Positions 28,906 through 38,178 of a stretch of DNA of 64,000 nt are shown in pieces. Origin of the DNA: Halochromatium sp. (lineage in GTDB: Bacteria > Pseudomonadota > Gammaproteobacteria > Chromatiales > Chromatiaceae); assembly GCA_010912705.1 (NCBI GenBank), contig POWB01000007.1, forward strand, positions 96,648 to 160,647, given 5' to 3'. Position 1 is the first letter of the stretch. Every line of letters begins with the position of its first letter. Both the position numbers and the translations under genes were made by a program. The notes under the pieces are model-generated. The model saw only the letters and a program-made list of their open reading frames with translations. It ran no database searches and had not been told where the DNA came from.

Positions 28906-31685
28906 ATCCGTTGCTGGATCAATTCCTCAGCGAGGCGCGTGAGTTTCTCGAGTCGATTAGCGCCAAGCTGTTAGAGCTTGAGCGCAATCCCGATCAGACA
29001 GGCGTGATGGATGAGCTGTTTCGGTTCGTCCACACCCTCAAAGGCAATAGCGGCCTGTTCGACCTACCGGAAATGACCCGCGTGCTCCACGCCGGCGAAG
29101 ATCTGCTCGACGCCGTGCGCGACCACCGCCTAGCCTTCAGCCGCGCGCTGGCCGATCAGCTGCTCGAGGCGATGGACTTCGTCGGCCTGCTGCTGGACGA
29201 GATCGGTGCGGCGCCCGACGGCAAGGTGCCGGACACCAGCGCCCATGCAGCCGATGCGGCTCGGATCGGCGAAGCACTGCGCGCACTGATGGCGACCGCC
29301 GACACCGCTGGCACCACAGACACAGCCACTGCCGCGACCGCCGGCGGACAGGCAGCGGCTGAAGCCGCCGTCGCAGCGCCCACTGATCCGCCCGCCTGGG
29401 ACGCCAGCGCCCTGCCCGAAGCTGTGCGCATGACCCTATATCGCGCGCTGCTGGACGGCACCGCCCATTCGCTGTTGATCTATGAGCCCGACCATGACTG
29501 CTTCTTCAGCGGTGAGGACCCGTTCTTTCAGGTCACGCAACTGCCACCACCGCTCTGGCGACGACTGAGCACAGCCGAGCCTTGGCCCAACCTTGCCGAA
29601 CTCGACGCCTATCACTGCGTGCTGCGCTTCGAGCTGATCTTGGCCCTCTCAGCCGAGGAGCTCACTGAGCATTTTCGCTATGTGCTGGACCAGGTCCAGA
29701 TCGAGCCGCTCAGCATCGAGGCCTTGCTGCAACCCAGCGGTCGCGTACAAGACCAGCCGTTAGCGACAGACTTCATCCGCACCGCGCTGAGCCAGATCAA
29801 CGCCCATGACAGCGAGGCGCTGGCACAGGCCGCACGCACGCTACTTGAGCTCTCGGCAGCCGACCTCTGTATCGCCTCTGGTCTGCGTTGGCTGCTGCTG
29901 GTACTCGAGCTAGAGCCTGATCATCAAGACCGGCAACGCGCCCTGCTGAATGCCATCGAGCAACAGTGCTTCGGGGCTGATGGAGCGCTCATGACTGCAA
30001 GCGCAACAGAGCGCGCAACAGAGCGCACAACAGAGCGCGGTCCGGACGGCATCGCAGAGTCGAGCCCCGATCGACCTGGATCAGAGACCTCCACTGCCAG
30101 TCCGTCTGCGACCGCCATTAGCCCGGAAGTAAGCCAGTCCTTCCGCCAGGTGATCGAGGCCCAACGCGCCATCCTCACGCTCAGGGATGCGCCCGAATGG
30201 CTCAGCGGACGCCTGCGCTCAGTCGCGACCAGTCTCAGCAACGCCTTTGCAAGTCTCTACGCCGCCAGTGACTCGGACGCACTTGAGCAGGCGCTCGCCA
30301 TGGCCGTAGAGGCCAAGGATCCAACACCGCTGCAGGACTGGCTAGCTGCACAGCCGCTGCCAATCGACGCTCAAGAAGAACCGCATCCGCTGACAACGCC
30401 AGCCACTGCCTCAGCAGCAGCCAACGCCACGCCTGACCCAACCAACACTGCACCCAAACCCTCTGCCGAGGACCAGGTTCATTTCGGCCGTCGTGCGGAA
30501 GACCAGCCCAGTGCGCGCACGCTGAAGGTCGACCAGGTAAAGATCGATCGCCTGATGAATCTGGTCGGCGAGATGGTCGTCGCCAAGAATGCCCTGCCCT
30601 ATCTCGCTGGGCGTGCCGAATCGGTGCATGGGGTGCGCGAGCTTGCGCGCGAGATCAAAGGCCAGTACAGCGTCATCAACCGCATCGCCGAGGAGATGCA
30701 AGATGCAATGATGCAGGTGCGCCTGCTGCCGGTCTCTTTCGTCTTCCAACGCTTCCCACGCTTGGTGCGCGATATCGCGCGCAAGCTCGGCAAAGAGGTC
30801 GATCTGGTCTTGGAGGGCGAGTCCACCGAAGCCGATAAGAATATCATCGAAGCCCTCGCTGACCCCCTCATCCATATCCTCCGTAATAGTCTCGATCATG
30901 GGCTGGAAGGACCCGAGGAGCGCGAGCGTCTCGGCAAGCCGCGCGTTGGACGCTTGCGCGTCAGTGCTCATCCACTCGCTGATCGGGTTCTGATCGAGAT
31001 CTCCGATGATGGACGCGGCATCGATCCAGACGTCATTCGCCGCAAGGCCTATGAGAAGGGCGTGATCGACGAGATCGCCCTTGAGCGGCTCAACGATCAG
31101 GAGGCGGTCAACCTGGTCTTCGCTGCTGGCTTCTCGACCGCTGCCGAGGTGACCAATCTCTCTGGACGCGGTGTTGGCATGGACGTGGTCCGCAACGCGA
31201 TTGCCCGCGTCAACGGAACCATCGACCTGCGCAGCCGCGTTGGTCAAGGTACCGAGCTGCGGCTGACACTGCCGCTGTCGATGGCGGTGACCAATGTCAT
31301 GATCATCGAATCGGCGGATCAACGCTTTGGCATCCCGATGGATGCGGTGGTCGAGACCCTGCGCGTGCCACGCTCCAGAATTCAGACCATCAAGCACCAT
31401 CAGGCCGCCGTGTTACGTGGTCGGCTGGTACCATTGATGGCGCTGAACGAGCTGCTCGCGCTCAATGTTGAGCCCATCGCGAATGCCGATGACGAGCTCG
31501 CGGTTGTCGTCGCGCGGATGGAACAGGAAGAGCTCGGGATCATCGTCGACGACTGCCGCGAAACGGTGGATATCATTCTGAAGCCGATGGTGGGCGTCGT
31601 CGCCAGCATCCCTGGCTATGCAGGCTCAGCCCTGCTCGGCGACGGCTCGGTGCTGCTCGTCCTGAACCCCATGGAGCTGCTCTAA
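28902..31685 (+). CDS. cheA: Chemotaxis histidine kinase CheA
   Basis: A 927-residue kinase. The N-terminal Hpt domain (about 1-105) has HTLKGNSGLFD with the phosphorylatable His near residue 48. A long variable region (about 140-535) with Ala/Thr/Pro-rich and Glu-Arg repeated linkers follows. The catalytic core has the dimerization helices, then N box (HILRNSLDHGLE), G1 (DDGRGID) and G2 (GRGVGMD). A C-terminal CheW-like domain ends at the last residue. The middle block, about 150-400, is unlike a standard P2 domain, so how CheY docks is unclear. It is coupled to the upstream CheY and overlaps the STAS gene by one base. Confidence 0.92.
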   Translation: MNPLLDQFLSEAREFLESISAKLLELERNPDQTGVMDELFRFVHTLKGNSGLFDLPEMTRVLHAGEDLLDAVRDHRLAFSRALADQLLEAMDFVGLLLDEIGAAPDGKVPDTSAHAADAARIGEALRALMATADTAGTTDTATAATAGGQAAAEAAVAAPTDPPAWDASALPEAVRMTLYRALLDGTAHSLLIYEPDHDCFFSGEDPFFQVTQLPPPLWRRLSTAEPWPNLAELDAYHCVLRFELILALSAEELTEHFRYVLDQVQIEPLSIEALLQPSGRVQDQPLATDFIRTALSQINAHDSEALAQAARTLLELSAADLCIASGLRWLLLVLELEPDHQDRQRALLNAIEQQCFGADGALMTASATERATERTTERGPDGIAESSPDRPGSETSTASPSATAISPEVSQSFRQVIEAQRAILTLRDAPEWLSGRLRSVATSLSNAFASLYAASDSDALEQALAMAVEAKDPTPLQDWLAAQPLPIDAQEEPHPLTTPATASAAANATPDPTNTAPKPSAEDQVHFGRRAEDQPSARTLKVDQVKIDRLMNLVGEMVVAKNALPYLAGRAESVHGVRELAREIKGQYSVINRIAEEMQDAMMQVRLLPVSFVFQRFPRLVRDIARKLGKEVDLVLEGESTEADKNIIEALADPLIHILRNSLDHGLEGPEERERLGKPRVGRLRVSAHPLADRVLIEISDDGRGIDPDVIRRKAYEKGVIDEIALERLNDQEAVNLVFAAGFSTAAEVTNLSGRGVGMDVVRNAIARVNGTIDLRSRVGQGTELRLTLPLSMAVTNVMIIESADQRFGIPMDAVVETLRVPRSRIQTIKHHQAAVLRGRLVPLMALNELLALNVEPIANADDELAVVVARMEQEELGIIVDDCRETVDIILKPMVGVVASIPGYAGSALLGDGSVLLVLNPMELL

Positions 31686-31957
31686 TGCCGTTCGATGCCC
31701 GCAAGAATCTCCTGGTCGCCGATACACTGCTCAGCGTCGAGGACGCCGAAGTGCTCCTCGAATGGCTGCTGAAAAACCCGCGTGGACGCATCAACCTGTC
31801 CGCCTGCACCCACCTCCACACCGCCAATCTACAAGTCCTGATGGCGGCGCGCCCAAAAATCTCCGTATGGCCCACCCTTGAGCCGCTCGCCGAATGGCTG
31901 AAGACGGCACTCGACAAGGAAAACAAAGATCATGCCAAAAACGATACTGGTCGTTGA
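31685..31957 (+). CDS. Small STAS-like protein after cheA
   Basis: A 90-residue single domain of likely STAS (anti-anti-sigma) fold, similar to the MlaB-type short variants: a beta strand RINLSACTHLHTANLQVL containing the switch helix region and a final amphipathic helix. The usual phosphorylatable Ser/Thr loop is in SACTHLHTAN, so a kinase site is possible. It begins on the last base of cheA and overlaps the next cheY by 26 bases, so it is tightly coupled. Placed between CheA and the stressosome genes, it could connect the two, but this is inference. Confidence 0.65.
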   Translation: MPFDARKNLLVADTLLSVEDAEVLLEWLLKNPRGRINLSACTHLHTANLQVLMAARPKISVWPTLEPLAEWLKTALDKENKDHAKNDTGR

Positions 31958-32306
31958 CGATTCAGCAACAATGATCATGAGCCTGAAGGCCAGCCTAGAA
32001 ATGGCTGGTTTTCAGGTGCATACCGCCTCAGACGGCGTTAAGGCCCTCGAGACACTCAAGGGCGGCCTCAAGCCAGACTTGATCATCACCGACATCAACA
32101 TGCCGAACATGGGCGGGCTGGAGCTGATCAAGAACGCTCGCAGTCTTCCCGGAATGCGCTTCATGCCCATTCTCGCGCTGACCACCGAGAGTCAGCAGGC
32201 GAAGCGCGATGAGGCCAAGAAGCTTGGCGCCACCGGCTGGCTGGTCAAACCCGTCGGCGGACAGGATCTGGTCAAGGTCATCAAGCAAGTGCTACCTGGT
32301 GCTTAG
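31932..32306 (+). CDS. Second CheY-like response regulator
   Basis: A 124-residue receiver domain. The acceptor is in [14 protein letters not shown] near residue 55, the conserved Thr in LALTTESQ near 83 and Lys in [10 protein letters not shown] near 105. It starts inside the STAS gene and ends two bases before the membrane receptor. A cluster with two CheY proteins and no CheZ may use one as a phosphate sink. It is not possible to say from sequence which one is which. Confidence 0.92.
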   Translation: MPKTILVVDDSATMIMSLKASLEMAGFQVHTASDGVKALETLKGGLKPDLIITDINMPNMGGLELIKNARSLPGMRFMPILALTTESQQAKRDEAKKLGATGWLVKPVGGQDLVKVIKQVLPGA

Positions 32307-32308
32307 CC

Positions 32309-33607
32309 TTGGTTGCGATACGCTTCCCTAGGCTGCAGTTGAGCGCGCTGCTCGCGCGGCTCGACGCCAAACAGCAACCGATGCTATGGCTGTTCGCGAC
32401 GGTTATCGCCTTGACCCTGCTCGGTAGCTTGCTCATCTGGCTAACCTTTTCTCTGGCCCAACCCTGGCTGATCGGGCAGCTCCCTCAGCCCGACCTGCGG
32501 ATACCGATGGCGGCTGCGATGCTCGTCGGAGGCGCACTCCTATGCACCAATGCCTTGGCCGCTTTGCTACTGATGCGCTTTGGCTTGATCAATATCGGTA
32601 GCGGCAACCAGTCCAAGTCGGCGTTAGTCTCAACACTCCGCGCAGAACAGGATCAGCATGAGGCCGCGGTGGCCGCCTTATGCCAAATGGCTGTTCTGGG
32701 ACAAACCTTCGATGAGCACATCGGCGAGGCCAAACAACAAAGCGAAGAGTCGGCCTTAGACATCATCGAGCGCACCACCCGACTCAATGCCGCAGCAAAC
32801 ACCTTGCTCGATTATCTGCACAACTCGAACCAGAGTGCCAACACGCTCGGAGAGGATATCGATACCGGTGTTGAGGACATCACGGAGATTGCGCACTTTG
32901 TCCAAGGTCTACCGGAAAAGATGCGCAATGATATGGAAGCGATCCAATCCGTGGTTGCCGACATTGGCCAATTGGAAGGACTTGCGGGCACGATCCAAGC
33001 CATCAGCAAGGAAACGAATATCGTCGCCATCAACGCCGCCATCGAAGCCGCCCGCGCTGGGGATGCTGGGCGAAGCTTCGCCGTGGTGGCCGATCACGTT
33101 CGTATCCTTGCCAGTCGCTCTGCTGAGGCTGCAACGACCATTGAAACCGGTCTCAATACCGTGCTCAGCGGCGTCGAGCGCAGTCTGCGGCGGAGCTTTG
33201 TGAACGACTCCAACCAGCAACTTGAGCAAGCGACGAATGTACTGGCGTCAGTCAACCGGTTGACCAATAACTTCTCCGACATGCGCCAGTTCTATAAGAC
33301 GCTGTTCGCGGTTGTCACGCAACATAACACCAATATTGCAGAACAGATCAGCGGTGTACTCGCTGTGCTGCAGTACCAAGATGTGGTTGGACAAAAACTC
33401 AGTCGGCTGCAAACGGCCTTGAGCCAGTCAAACGCGCTCTTGGCTGGTGCAGCAGATTCAGAGGCCAGCCTAGAGGAGCTATCCGAGCTGCTGAGCCAAG
33501 CGCAGGCCACATACCTTGAAAAGGAAACCTACCATGCTCGCCCGACGGCCGATGCTGACGCCGAAGACAACGATACCAGCAGTGGCCCGCGGATTGAGCT
33601 GTTCTGA
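32309..33607 (+). CDS. Membrane-anchored methyl-accepting chemotaxis protein
   Basis: A 432-residue receptor that starts with TTG directly after the preceding stop. Two membrane helices (about 28-50 and 65-90) enclose a very short periplasmic loop. The signalling region has a variant tip, [19 protein letters not shown], followed by [12 protein letters not shown]. The long coiled coil after the tip ends in an acidic tail. The small loop means it senses something other than a periplasmic ligand, perhaps the membrane or a partner protein. It is the last chemotaxis gene before the stressosome. Confidence 0.85.
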   Translation: MVAIRFPRLQLSALLARLDAKQQPMLWLFATVIALTLLGSLLIWLTFSLAQPWLIGQLPQPDLRIPMAAAMLVGGALLCTNALAALLLMRFGLINIGSGNQSKSALVSTLRAEQDQHEAAVAALCQMAVLGQTFDEHIGEAKQQSEESALDIIERTTRLNAAANTLLDYLHNSNQSANTLGEDIDTGVEDITEIAHFVQGLPEKMRNDMEAIQSVVADIGQLEGLAGTIQAISKETNIVAINAAIEAARAGDAGRSFAVVADHVRILASRSAEAATTIETGLNTVLSGVERSLRRSFVNDSNQQLEQATNVLASVNRLTNNFSDMRQFYKTLFAVVTQHNTNIAEQISGVLAVLQYQDVVGQKLSRLQTALSQSNALLAGAADSEASLEELSELLSQAQATYLEKETYHARPTADADAEDNDTSSGPRIELF

Positions 33608-33646
33608 GACCAACCTACCTTCCCGCCACCATGAGGGGTCACCACC

Positions 33647-34528
33647 ATGAGCAGCCTGTTTGATGACCTGCGCCACTCTCGGCGTAGCGCCATCCTAGAC
33701 GAGTGGCTGAGTGCTCTGCGCGCAGGCGCCCCGCAGCACACCGATGCACCTGCCTCGATGCTGGCACGCTCGGATACCGAAGCCCAAGCCCTGTACGATG
33801 CCATCCTCGATGCCTTGATCGAGCACCAGCCAGCCGACAGCCGGAGCACTGCGGCCAAGGACACACCGGTCAACCTGACAGCACTACTGCGCCAGTGGAG
33901 CGCCGAGCCAGCACGGCAAGGCTTGAGTCCAGCGCAGCCCATTAGTGGGCTGCTCGCGCTGAAGCGGATTTTATTGCGCGAGCTGATCGCCAGCCCAGAC
34001 TCCTCCCGAGACACTGAGCTGCCCTGGCTCGAACAGCTGTTCGATTCACTCGCGCTGCTCACCTTCGAGACCTTCGGTGAGACGCGCGAGCGGATGATCG
34101 CGGCCCAGAGTCTATCGCTGATGGAGCTCTCCACACCGGTCCTGCGGCTCTGGCATCGCATCCTATTGCTGCCACTGGTGGGGGTCATCGACACCCAACG
34201 CGCGCGGCAGATCACCGAGCGGCTGCTCGAGGCGATCGTGCAACATGAGGCGCGGGTGAGTATCCTCGACCTGACCGGGGTGCCGATCATCGACACCAGC
34301 GTTGCCCAGCACCTGATGAAGACCATCGATGCAACCCGCCTGCTTGGCACCCGCACCGTGATGACCGGAATCAGCCCCGAAGGCGCACAGACACTGACCA
34401 AGCTCGGCATCCGCTTTGGCGATGTGATCAGCCGCGCCACCCTACGCGCGGGGATCGCCGAGGCCCTGCTAATGGTCGACCGTCGGATCGCGCCGGTCGA
34501 GGCGAGGCGTGCTACCGGAGGCGCGTGA
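33647..34528 (+). CDS. rsbR: Stressosome protein RsbR
   Basis: A 293-residue protein. Residues 1-140 form an all-helical domain resembling the RsbRD N-terminal domain; from about 158 a STAS domain begins with the family hallmark MELSTPVLRLW, then LPLVGVIDTQRA and LDLTGVPIIDTSVA. Thr217 in the last motif and Thr249 in GAQT are candidates for the phosphorylatable threonines of RsbR. It makes the stressosome shell with RsbS. It lacks the globin or PAS sensors of some relatives, so the sensed signal is unknown. Its stop overlaps the ATG of rsbS by four bases. Confidence 0.88.
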   Translation: MSSLFDDLRHSRRSAILDEWLSALRAGAPQHTDAPASMLARSDTEAQALYDAILDALIEHQPADSRSTAAKDTPVNLTALLRQWSAEPARQGLSPAQPISGLLALKRILLRELIASPDSSRDTELPWLEQLFDSLALLTFETFGETRERMIAAQSLSLMELSTPVLRLWHRILLLPLVGVIDTQRARQITERLLEAIVQHEARVSILDLTGVPIIDTSVAQHLMKTIDATRLLGTRTVMTGISPEGAQTLTKLGIRFGDVISRATLRAGIAEALLMVDRRIAPVEARRATGGA

Positions 34529-34920
34529 TGAGGATTCCGATTCTGCGTCTGGACCGTATCCTGCTCGTCTCGATCCAGATCGACCTCAGTGATAATGACG
34601 CCATGGAGTTCCAGTCCGATCTCGTCGAGCGCGTCGCCGAGATCGAGGCAACCGGGGTCGCGATCGATATCACAGCGCTCGATGTGGTCGATTCCTACAT
34701 GGCCCGCGTCATCAACGATACCGCGAGCATGGTCCGTCTGCTCGGCGCTGAAGTAGTGATCTGCGGCGTCCAACCCTTTGTCGCACTCACCCTGATCGAG
34801 ATGGGACGCGACCTGCTTGGTGCTGACTGCGCCTTCAATCTTGGTCAAGGACTCGAGATCCTCAAGCAGCGCATCGCCGAACGTGGCGATATTCGCTTCA
34901 CCGAGGACGAGAATGACTAG
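34525..34920 (+). CDS. rsbS: Stressosome scaffold RsbS (STAS)
   Basis: A 131-residue single STAS domain. The switch loop is DITALDVVDSYMARVI with Ser57 at the position phosphorylated by RsbT in the Bacillus model. Together with RsbR it forms the stressosome core that holds RsbT. Coupled to rsbR (ATGA) and overlapping rsbT by eight bases. The short C-terminal acidic extension (FTEDEND) is not unusual. Confidence 0.88.
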   Translation: MMRIPILRLDRILLVSIQIDLSDNDAMEFQSDLVERVAEIEATGVAIDITALDVVDSYMARVINDTASMVRLLGAEVVICGVQPFVALTLIEMGRDLLGADCAFNLGQGLEILKQRIAERGDIRFTEDEND

Positions 34921-35323
34921 CACCCCCTTCGGTCAGCGTGTCGAGATCGGTGACGCTGCCGATATCGTCACCGCCCGCCGCGCCGCGCGTGAGCTCTGCG
35001 AACGGCTTGGCTTTGGCAAAGCCGACCAGACTCGGCTCGCCACTGCCGTTTCCGAGCTCGCCCGCAACGTCATTCAATACGCCGGCACCGGCCACTGCCT
35101 GATCGAGGACGGCTCCGATGCGCTGAATCGCCGAATACAGGTGGTGGTCGAGGATCAGGGGCCGGGCATTGCCAACCTGGAGCAGGCATTGACCTATGGT
35201 TACAGCACCAGCGGCGGACTCGGCGCTGGTTTACCCGGCACCAGGCGCCTGGTCGACGACTTCCAGATCGAATCGGCGCCGGGACTGACAAGGATCTCCA
35301 TCGCCCTGAATAAACCGTTTTGA
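34913..35323 (+). CDS. rsbT: Anti-sigma-type kinase RsbT
   Basis: A 136-residue GHKL ATPase. The N box is TAVSELARNVIQYAG, the G1-like block VVEDQGPGI, and the GGLGAGLPGTRRLVDDF block is typical of RsbT. It phosphorylates RsbR and RsbS and then leaves the stressosome to activate a downstream partner. The open frame extends upstream, but the ATG at 34913 follows GAGGACGAGA and begins at conserved sequence. It overlaps rsbS by eight bases and the following ATPase gene by four. Confidence 0.88.
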   Translation: MTSTPFGQRVEIGDAADIVTARRAARELCERLGFGKADQTRLATAVSELARNVIQYAGTGHCLIEDGSDALNRRIQVVVEDQGPGIANLEQALTYGYSTSGGLGAGLPGTRRLVDDFQIESAPGLTRISIALNKPF

Positions 35324-35883
35324 TAGGCCTGAGCCCTGAAGACCCCCCCCTAGCGTCCTTGTCAGAGCAAACGCTGCCGTGCAGCACCGCTAGCCCGACT
35401 GGCCCCAGGATCTGGGTCGCTAGCGAGACCGATGTATTCACGGCTTGTCGCGCAGCACGCCTGTTTGCCGAACGCCTTGGATTCTCTCGTGTCGGCGCCT
35501 ATCAAATCGCCACCGCGGCCTCCGAGCTTGCGGCGAATATGTTGCTCCATGCTGGCTGTGGCACCCTGCTGGCCAATGCGCTAGCGGCCAACATGCTAGG
35601 CGCCAATCCGCTCGCGGCATCCGACCACAGCGGCGATGGCCTCGGCATCGAACTGATCGCTGTCGATCGCGGCCCTGGGATTGCCGACCTGAGTCTCGCG
35701 CTCACGGATGGCTTCAGCACCGGTCAGGGGCTTGGCTGTGGACTGCCGGGGGTCAAGCGCCTGATGGACGAGTTCTTGATCGACTCCGTGCCCGGTCTTG
35801 GGACGTGCGTGCGAACCGTGAAATGGCTGCTCCCAACCCCCTGCCGCCTCGAACAGGCACAGGATAACCATGCTCGCAGATAA
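35320..35883 (+). CDS. Second RsbT-like GHKL ATPase
   Basis: A 187-residue relative of RsbT. The N box is ASELAANMLLHAG, the metal/nucleotide block VDRGPGIADL and the lid GFSTGQGLGCGLPGVKRLMDEF. An insert of about 20 residues rich in Ala/Asn (GTLLANALAANMLGANPLAA) is present between N box and G1. The start is a TTG coupled to the rsbT stop. Such a second ATPase follows rsbT in many proteobacterial stressosome operons; it may compete for the same switch or target a different one. No dedicated partner is visible. Confidence 0.8.
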   Translation: MIGLSPEDPPLASLSEQTLPCSTASPTGPRIWVASETDVFTACRAARLFAERLGFSRVGAYQIATAASELAANMLLHAGCGTLLANALAANMLGANPLAASDHSGDGLGIELIAVDRGPGIADLSLALTDGFSTGQGLGCGLPGVKRLMDEFLIDSVPGLGTCVRTVKWLLPTPCRLEQAQDNHARR

Positions 35884-36502
35884 GATCCTACCCCAGGCAA
35901 CGCCGCGCAACCTCGGGCGAGCCTTGCGCCCAATGCCCGGTGAATCTCTCAGCGGCGATCAGCACGGCTGTTGGTGTGGCACCAGTCGGCTGCGTCTCGC
36001 CGTCGCTGATGGGCTCGGACATGGTGTCGATGCCCATCGCGCCGCCAGCGCTGCTATCCACTACCTCAGTCTTGCCGAGCGCCAACCGCTGCCGCAGCTC
36101 TTCAGCGGCTGCGATCAGGCCCTCCTCGGCACCCGTGGCGTGGCCCTGGGCGTGGTCGATATCGATGCCGCGCAAGGACACCTACTCCATGCCTGCGTCG
36201 GCAACATACGCTGCCTGCTACTGCAGCCCAACCGCGTCCAGCGCTTGAGTGGCGCGCGCGGCATCGTCGGCGCCGGCTTCTCCGGACTGCGCCCAGAGGT
36301 CTTCCCTTTCGCCCCCGGCGATTGGCTGGTGATGTTCTCCGACGGCATCCGCGAGGACGCCGGCTTTGCCGATCGACTGCGCAGCGCCGATCCCAGCGAT
36401 GCCTTAGCCGAGGAGCTGCTCGCGCGCTGGGCCAATGACCATGACGATGCAAGCTTAGTGCTCTATCGCCATGCCGAAGGCCCCATCACCGAGGCAGCCT
36501 GA
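35870..36502 (+). CDS. rsbX: RsbX-like SpoIIE/PP2C phosphatase
   Basis: A 210-residue PP2C-like serine/threonine phosphatase. The metal-binding motifs are SGDQ (near 29), VADGLGHG (near 45), FSDGIRED (near 157) and DDAS (near 195). It has no sensory domain, as in RsbX, which dephosphorylates RsbS and RsbR to reset the stressosome. It overlaps the preceding ATPase gene by 14 bases and the next gene follows in five bases. Confidence 0.87.
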   Translation: MLADKILPQATPRNLGRALRPMPGESLSGDQHGCWCGTSRLRLAVADGLGHGVDAHRAASAAIHYLSLAERQPLPQLFSGCDQALLGTRGVALGVVDIDAAQGHLLHACVGNIRCLLLQPNRVQRLSGARGIVGAGFSGLRPEVFPFAPGDWLVMFSDGIREDAGFADRLRSADPSDALAEELLARWANDHDDASLVLYRHAEGPITEAA

Positions 36503-36507
36503 GCGCG

Positions 36508-37605
36508 ATGATGAGCAAGGCGACAACCGATCGGCCCCAGCGCGGCCCCAGCACTGTCGAAGACATCGCTGAGCAGTATGCGGGTCTGCTGCATCGCGCG
36601 ATGTTCGCCACCGATGCACTGAGCACCGAACAGGCGCTTGCCGACGCCGGCGACCTAGGCCGCGCCTTGCTCGCGCTCGAGGTGTCATTGGAAGAGGTTG
36701 GCGAAATGCATCACAACGCGCTGATCCGGCTCGCCACGGCGCATCCAACGCTGCCCATGGCCAGGGTCGCCGAGCGCGTGACCATGCCGCTGATGGAAGC
36801 CTACATGGCCTATAGCCTGGCGTTTCGCGAGCAGCTTGAGCGTCGCGCCGAAACGGTCATCAACACCCGCCTGGAGCAATCGCGCCGGCTCGAGGCGATC
36901 GGTACCCTAGCGGCTGGCATCGCGCACGATTTCAATAATATTCTCGGCGCGATCATCGGCTTCAGCGAGCTGATCAGCGATGACCTGCAAGCCGATCATC
37001 CCAGTCGGCCGAATCTGCAGCGCATTCAGCAAGCCAGCTTCCGCGCGCGGGATCTCATTGCGCGCATGCTAACCTTCGCACGCGAGCTGTCCGATCAGCC
37101 CGAGGCGGTCGACATGGTCACGCTGACACGGGAGACGGTTGATCTCCTGCAGGCCTCGCTGCCGGCCAATATCCAGCTCGAGCTCAGCTCCCATCCCAGC
37201 GTCGCTTGGGTACTGGCCGAGCCGAGCCAGATCCAGCAGATCGTGATGAATCTCTGCATCAATGCCAGTGACGCCATCGGCTCACAGCAGGGGCGCATTA
37301 GGCTCGTCATCGAGCAACGCGACGACGCCAGCATGAAGCCGCCGGCAGTAGCCAGCTGGGTACGCCTGACCGTGAGCGACAATGGCGAAGGCATGCTGCC
37401 CGAGGTTCGCGAGCGGGTCTTTGATCCGTTCTTTACCACCAAGGCGCCGGGCAAGGGCAGCGGTCTTGGGCTCTCTGTCGTCCACGGCCTAGTGAGCAAG
37501 CTTGGCGGACAGATCGCCCTCGTCAGCACCCCGAGCGCGGGCAGTCAGTTTACCATCGACCTGCCGCGCCTCAGCTCAGCGCCAGACACAACTACGCCAG
37601 CATGA
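36508..37605 (+). CDS. Histidine kinase with RsbU_N-like N-terminal domain
   Basis: A 365-residue soluble sensor kinase. The N-terminal 110 residues are helical and resemble the RsbU N-terminal RsbT-binding domain: LALEVSLEEVGEMHHNALIRLA, then MPLMEAYMAYSLAFRE. The H box is AAGIAHDFNNILGAI (phosphorylatable His near residue 143). The catalytic domain has CINASDAI (N box), DNGEGM (G1) and GKGSGLGLS (G2). The arrangement suggests RsbT released from the stressosome activates this kinase in place of the RsbU phosphatase. No membrane segment is present. A receiver gene 80 bases downstream is the likely phosphate acceptor. Confidence 0.85.
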   Translation: MMSKATTDRPQRGPSTVEDIAEQYAGLLHRAMFATDALSTEQALADAGDLGRALLALEVSLEEVGEMHHNALIRLATAHPTLPMARVAERVTMPLMEAYMAYSLAFREQLERRAETVINTRLEQSRRLEAIGTLAAGIAHDFNNILGAIIGFSELISDDLQADHPSRPNLQRIQQASFRARDLIARMLTFARELSDQPEAVDMVTLTRETVDLLQASLPANIQLELSSHPSVAWVLAEPSQIQQIVMNLCINASDAIGSQQGRIRLVIEQRDDASMKPPAVASWVRLTVSDNGEGMLPEVRERVFDPFFTTKAPGKGSGLGLSVVHGLVSKLGGQIALVSTPSAGSQFTIDLPRLSSAPDTTTPA

Positions 37606-37686
37606 CCAGGGCGCCAACTCTGGCGCCAGCCCATCAGTGTAGCCTCGATCACTTCAGCCCCCATCGCAGCAACCGGAGGAACCCTA

Positions 37687-38064
37687 ATGACTCAGGTAAT
37701 GATCGTCGACGACGACGAGCTCTTTCGCAGCATGCTCGAACAAATGGTCAAGCGCGAAGGCTATGAGGTACGCGCGGTGACCAACGGCAATCAAGCGCTT
37801 GCGGAGATCGAGCGTCAGCGGCCCGACCTCCTCATCACCGACATCCTGATGCCGGAGAAAGACGGCATCGAGCTGGTGATGGAATTAGCCCAGCGCCAGA
37901 TCAAGCTCCCGATCATCGCCATCTCTGGTGGTCGACGCAGCATCAGTCAGGAATTCAATCTCGAATCGGCACGACTGATGGGCGTCACCCTGACCCTACC
38001 CAAACCTTTCCAGCGCGAAGACCTGCGCGCCGCTATCACTCAAGCCTTATCTGGCTCAACTTGA
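37687..38064 (+). CDS. Single-domain response regulator of the stressosome kinase
   Basis: A 125-residue receiver domain with acceptor Asp in DLLITDILMPEKDG near residue 53, Thr/Ser in IAISGGRRS and Lys in TLPKPFQRED near residue 105. A good ribosome site (GGAGGAACCCTA) precedes the ATG. It has no output domain, so it likely acts by protein contact. It follows the RsbU_N-like histidine kinase and is its most likely partner. Confidence 0.88.
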   Translation: MTQVMIVDDDELFRSMLEQMVKREGYEVRAVTNGNQALAEIERQRPDLLITDILMPEKDGIELVMELAQRQIKLPIIAISGGRRSISQEFNLESARLMGVTLTLPKPFQREDLRAAITQALSGST

Positions 38065-38082
38065 GTTAATTTGACGGAGTCT

Positions 38083-38140
38083 GAATTAGTCTGACTGAGT
38101 CTACCGAGACTGACTACCGAGACTGACCGACTCTGACTGC
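38083..38140. repeat. AGTC/GACT-rich repeat block before parA
   Basis: Contains two perfect tandem copies of CTACCGAGACTGA (38101-38113 and 38114-38126), preceded by repeated AGTCTGA and followed by related inverted units. It lies 40 bases before the ParA gene and could be a centromere-like binding site or an operator. Confidence 0.5.
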
Positions 38141-38178
38141 ACTGTACTGCTCTAAGACGTCGCTGGAACCCGATCCTA

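Noticed and set aside
30411..31400. 329-codon open frame antisense to cheA
   Set aside because: No ribosome site or family resemblance; explained by GC-rich codon use of cheA.
33529..34923. 464-codon open frame antisense to rsbR and rsbS
   Set aside because: Ser/Arg-rich shadow; the forward genes have clear motifs and overlapping starts.
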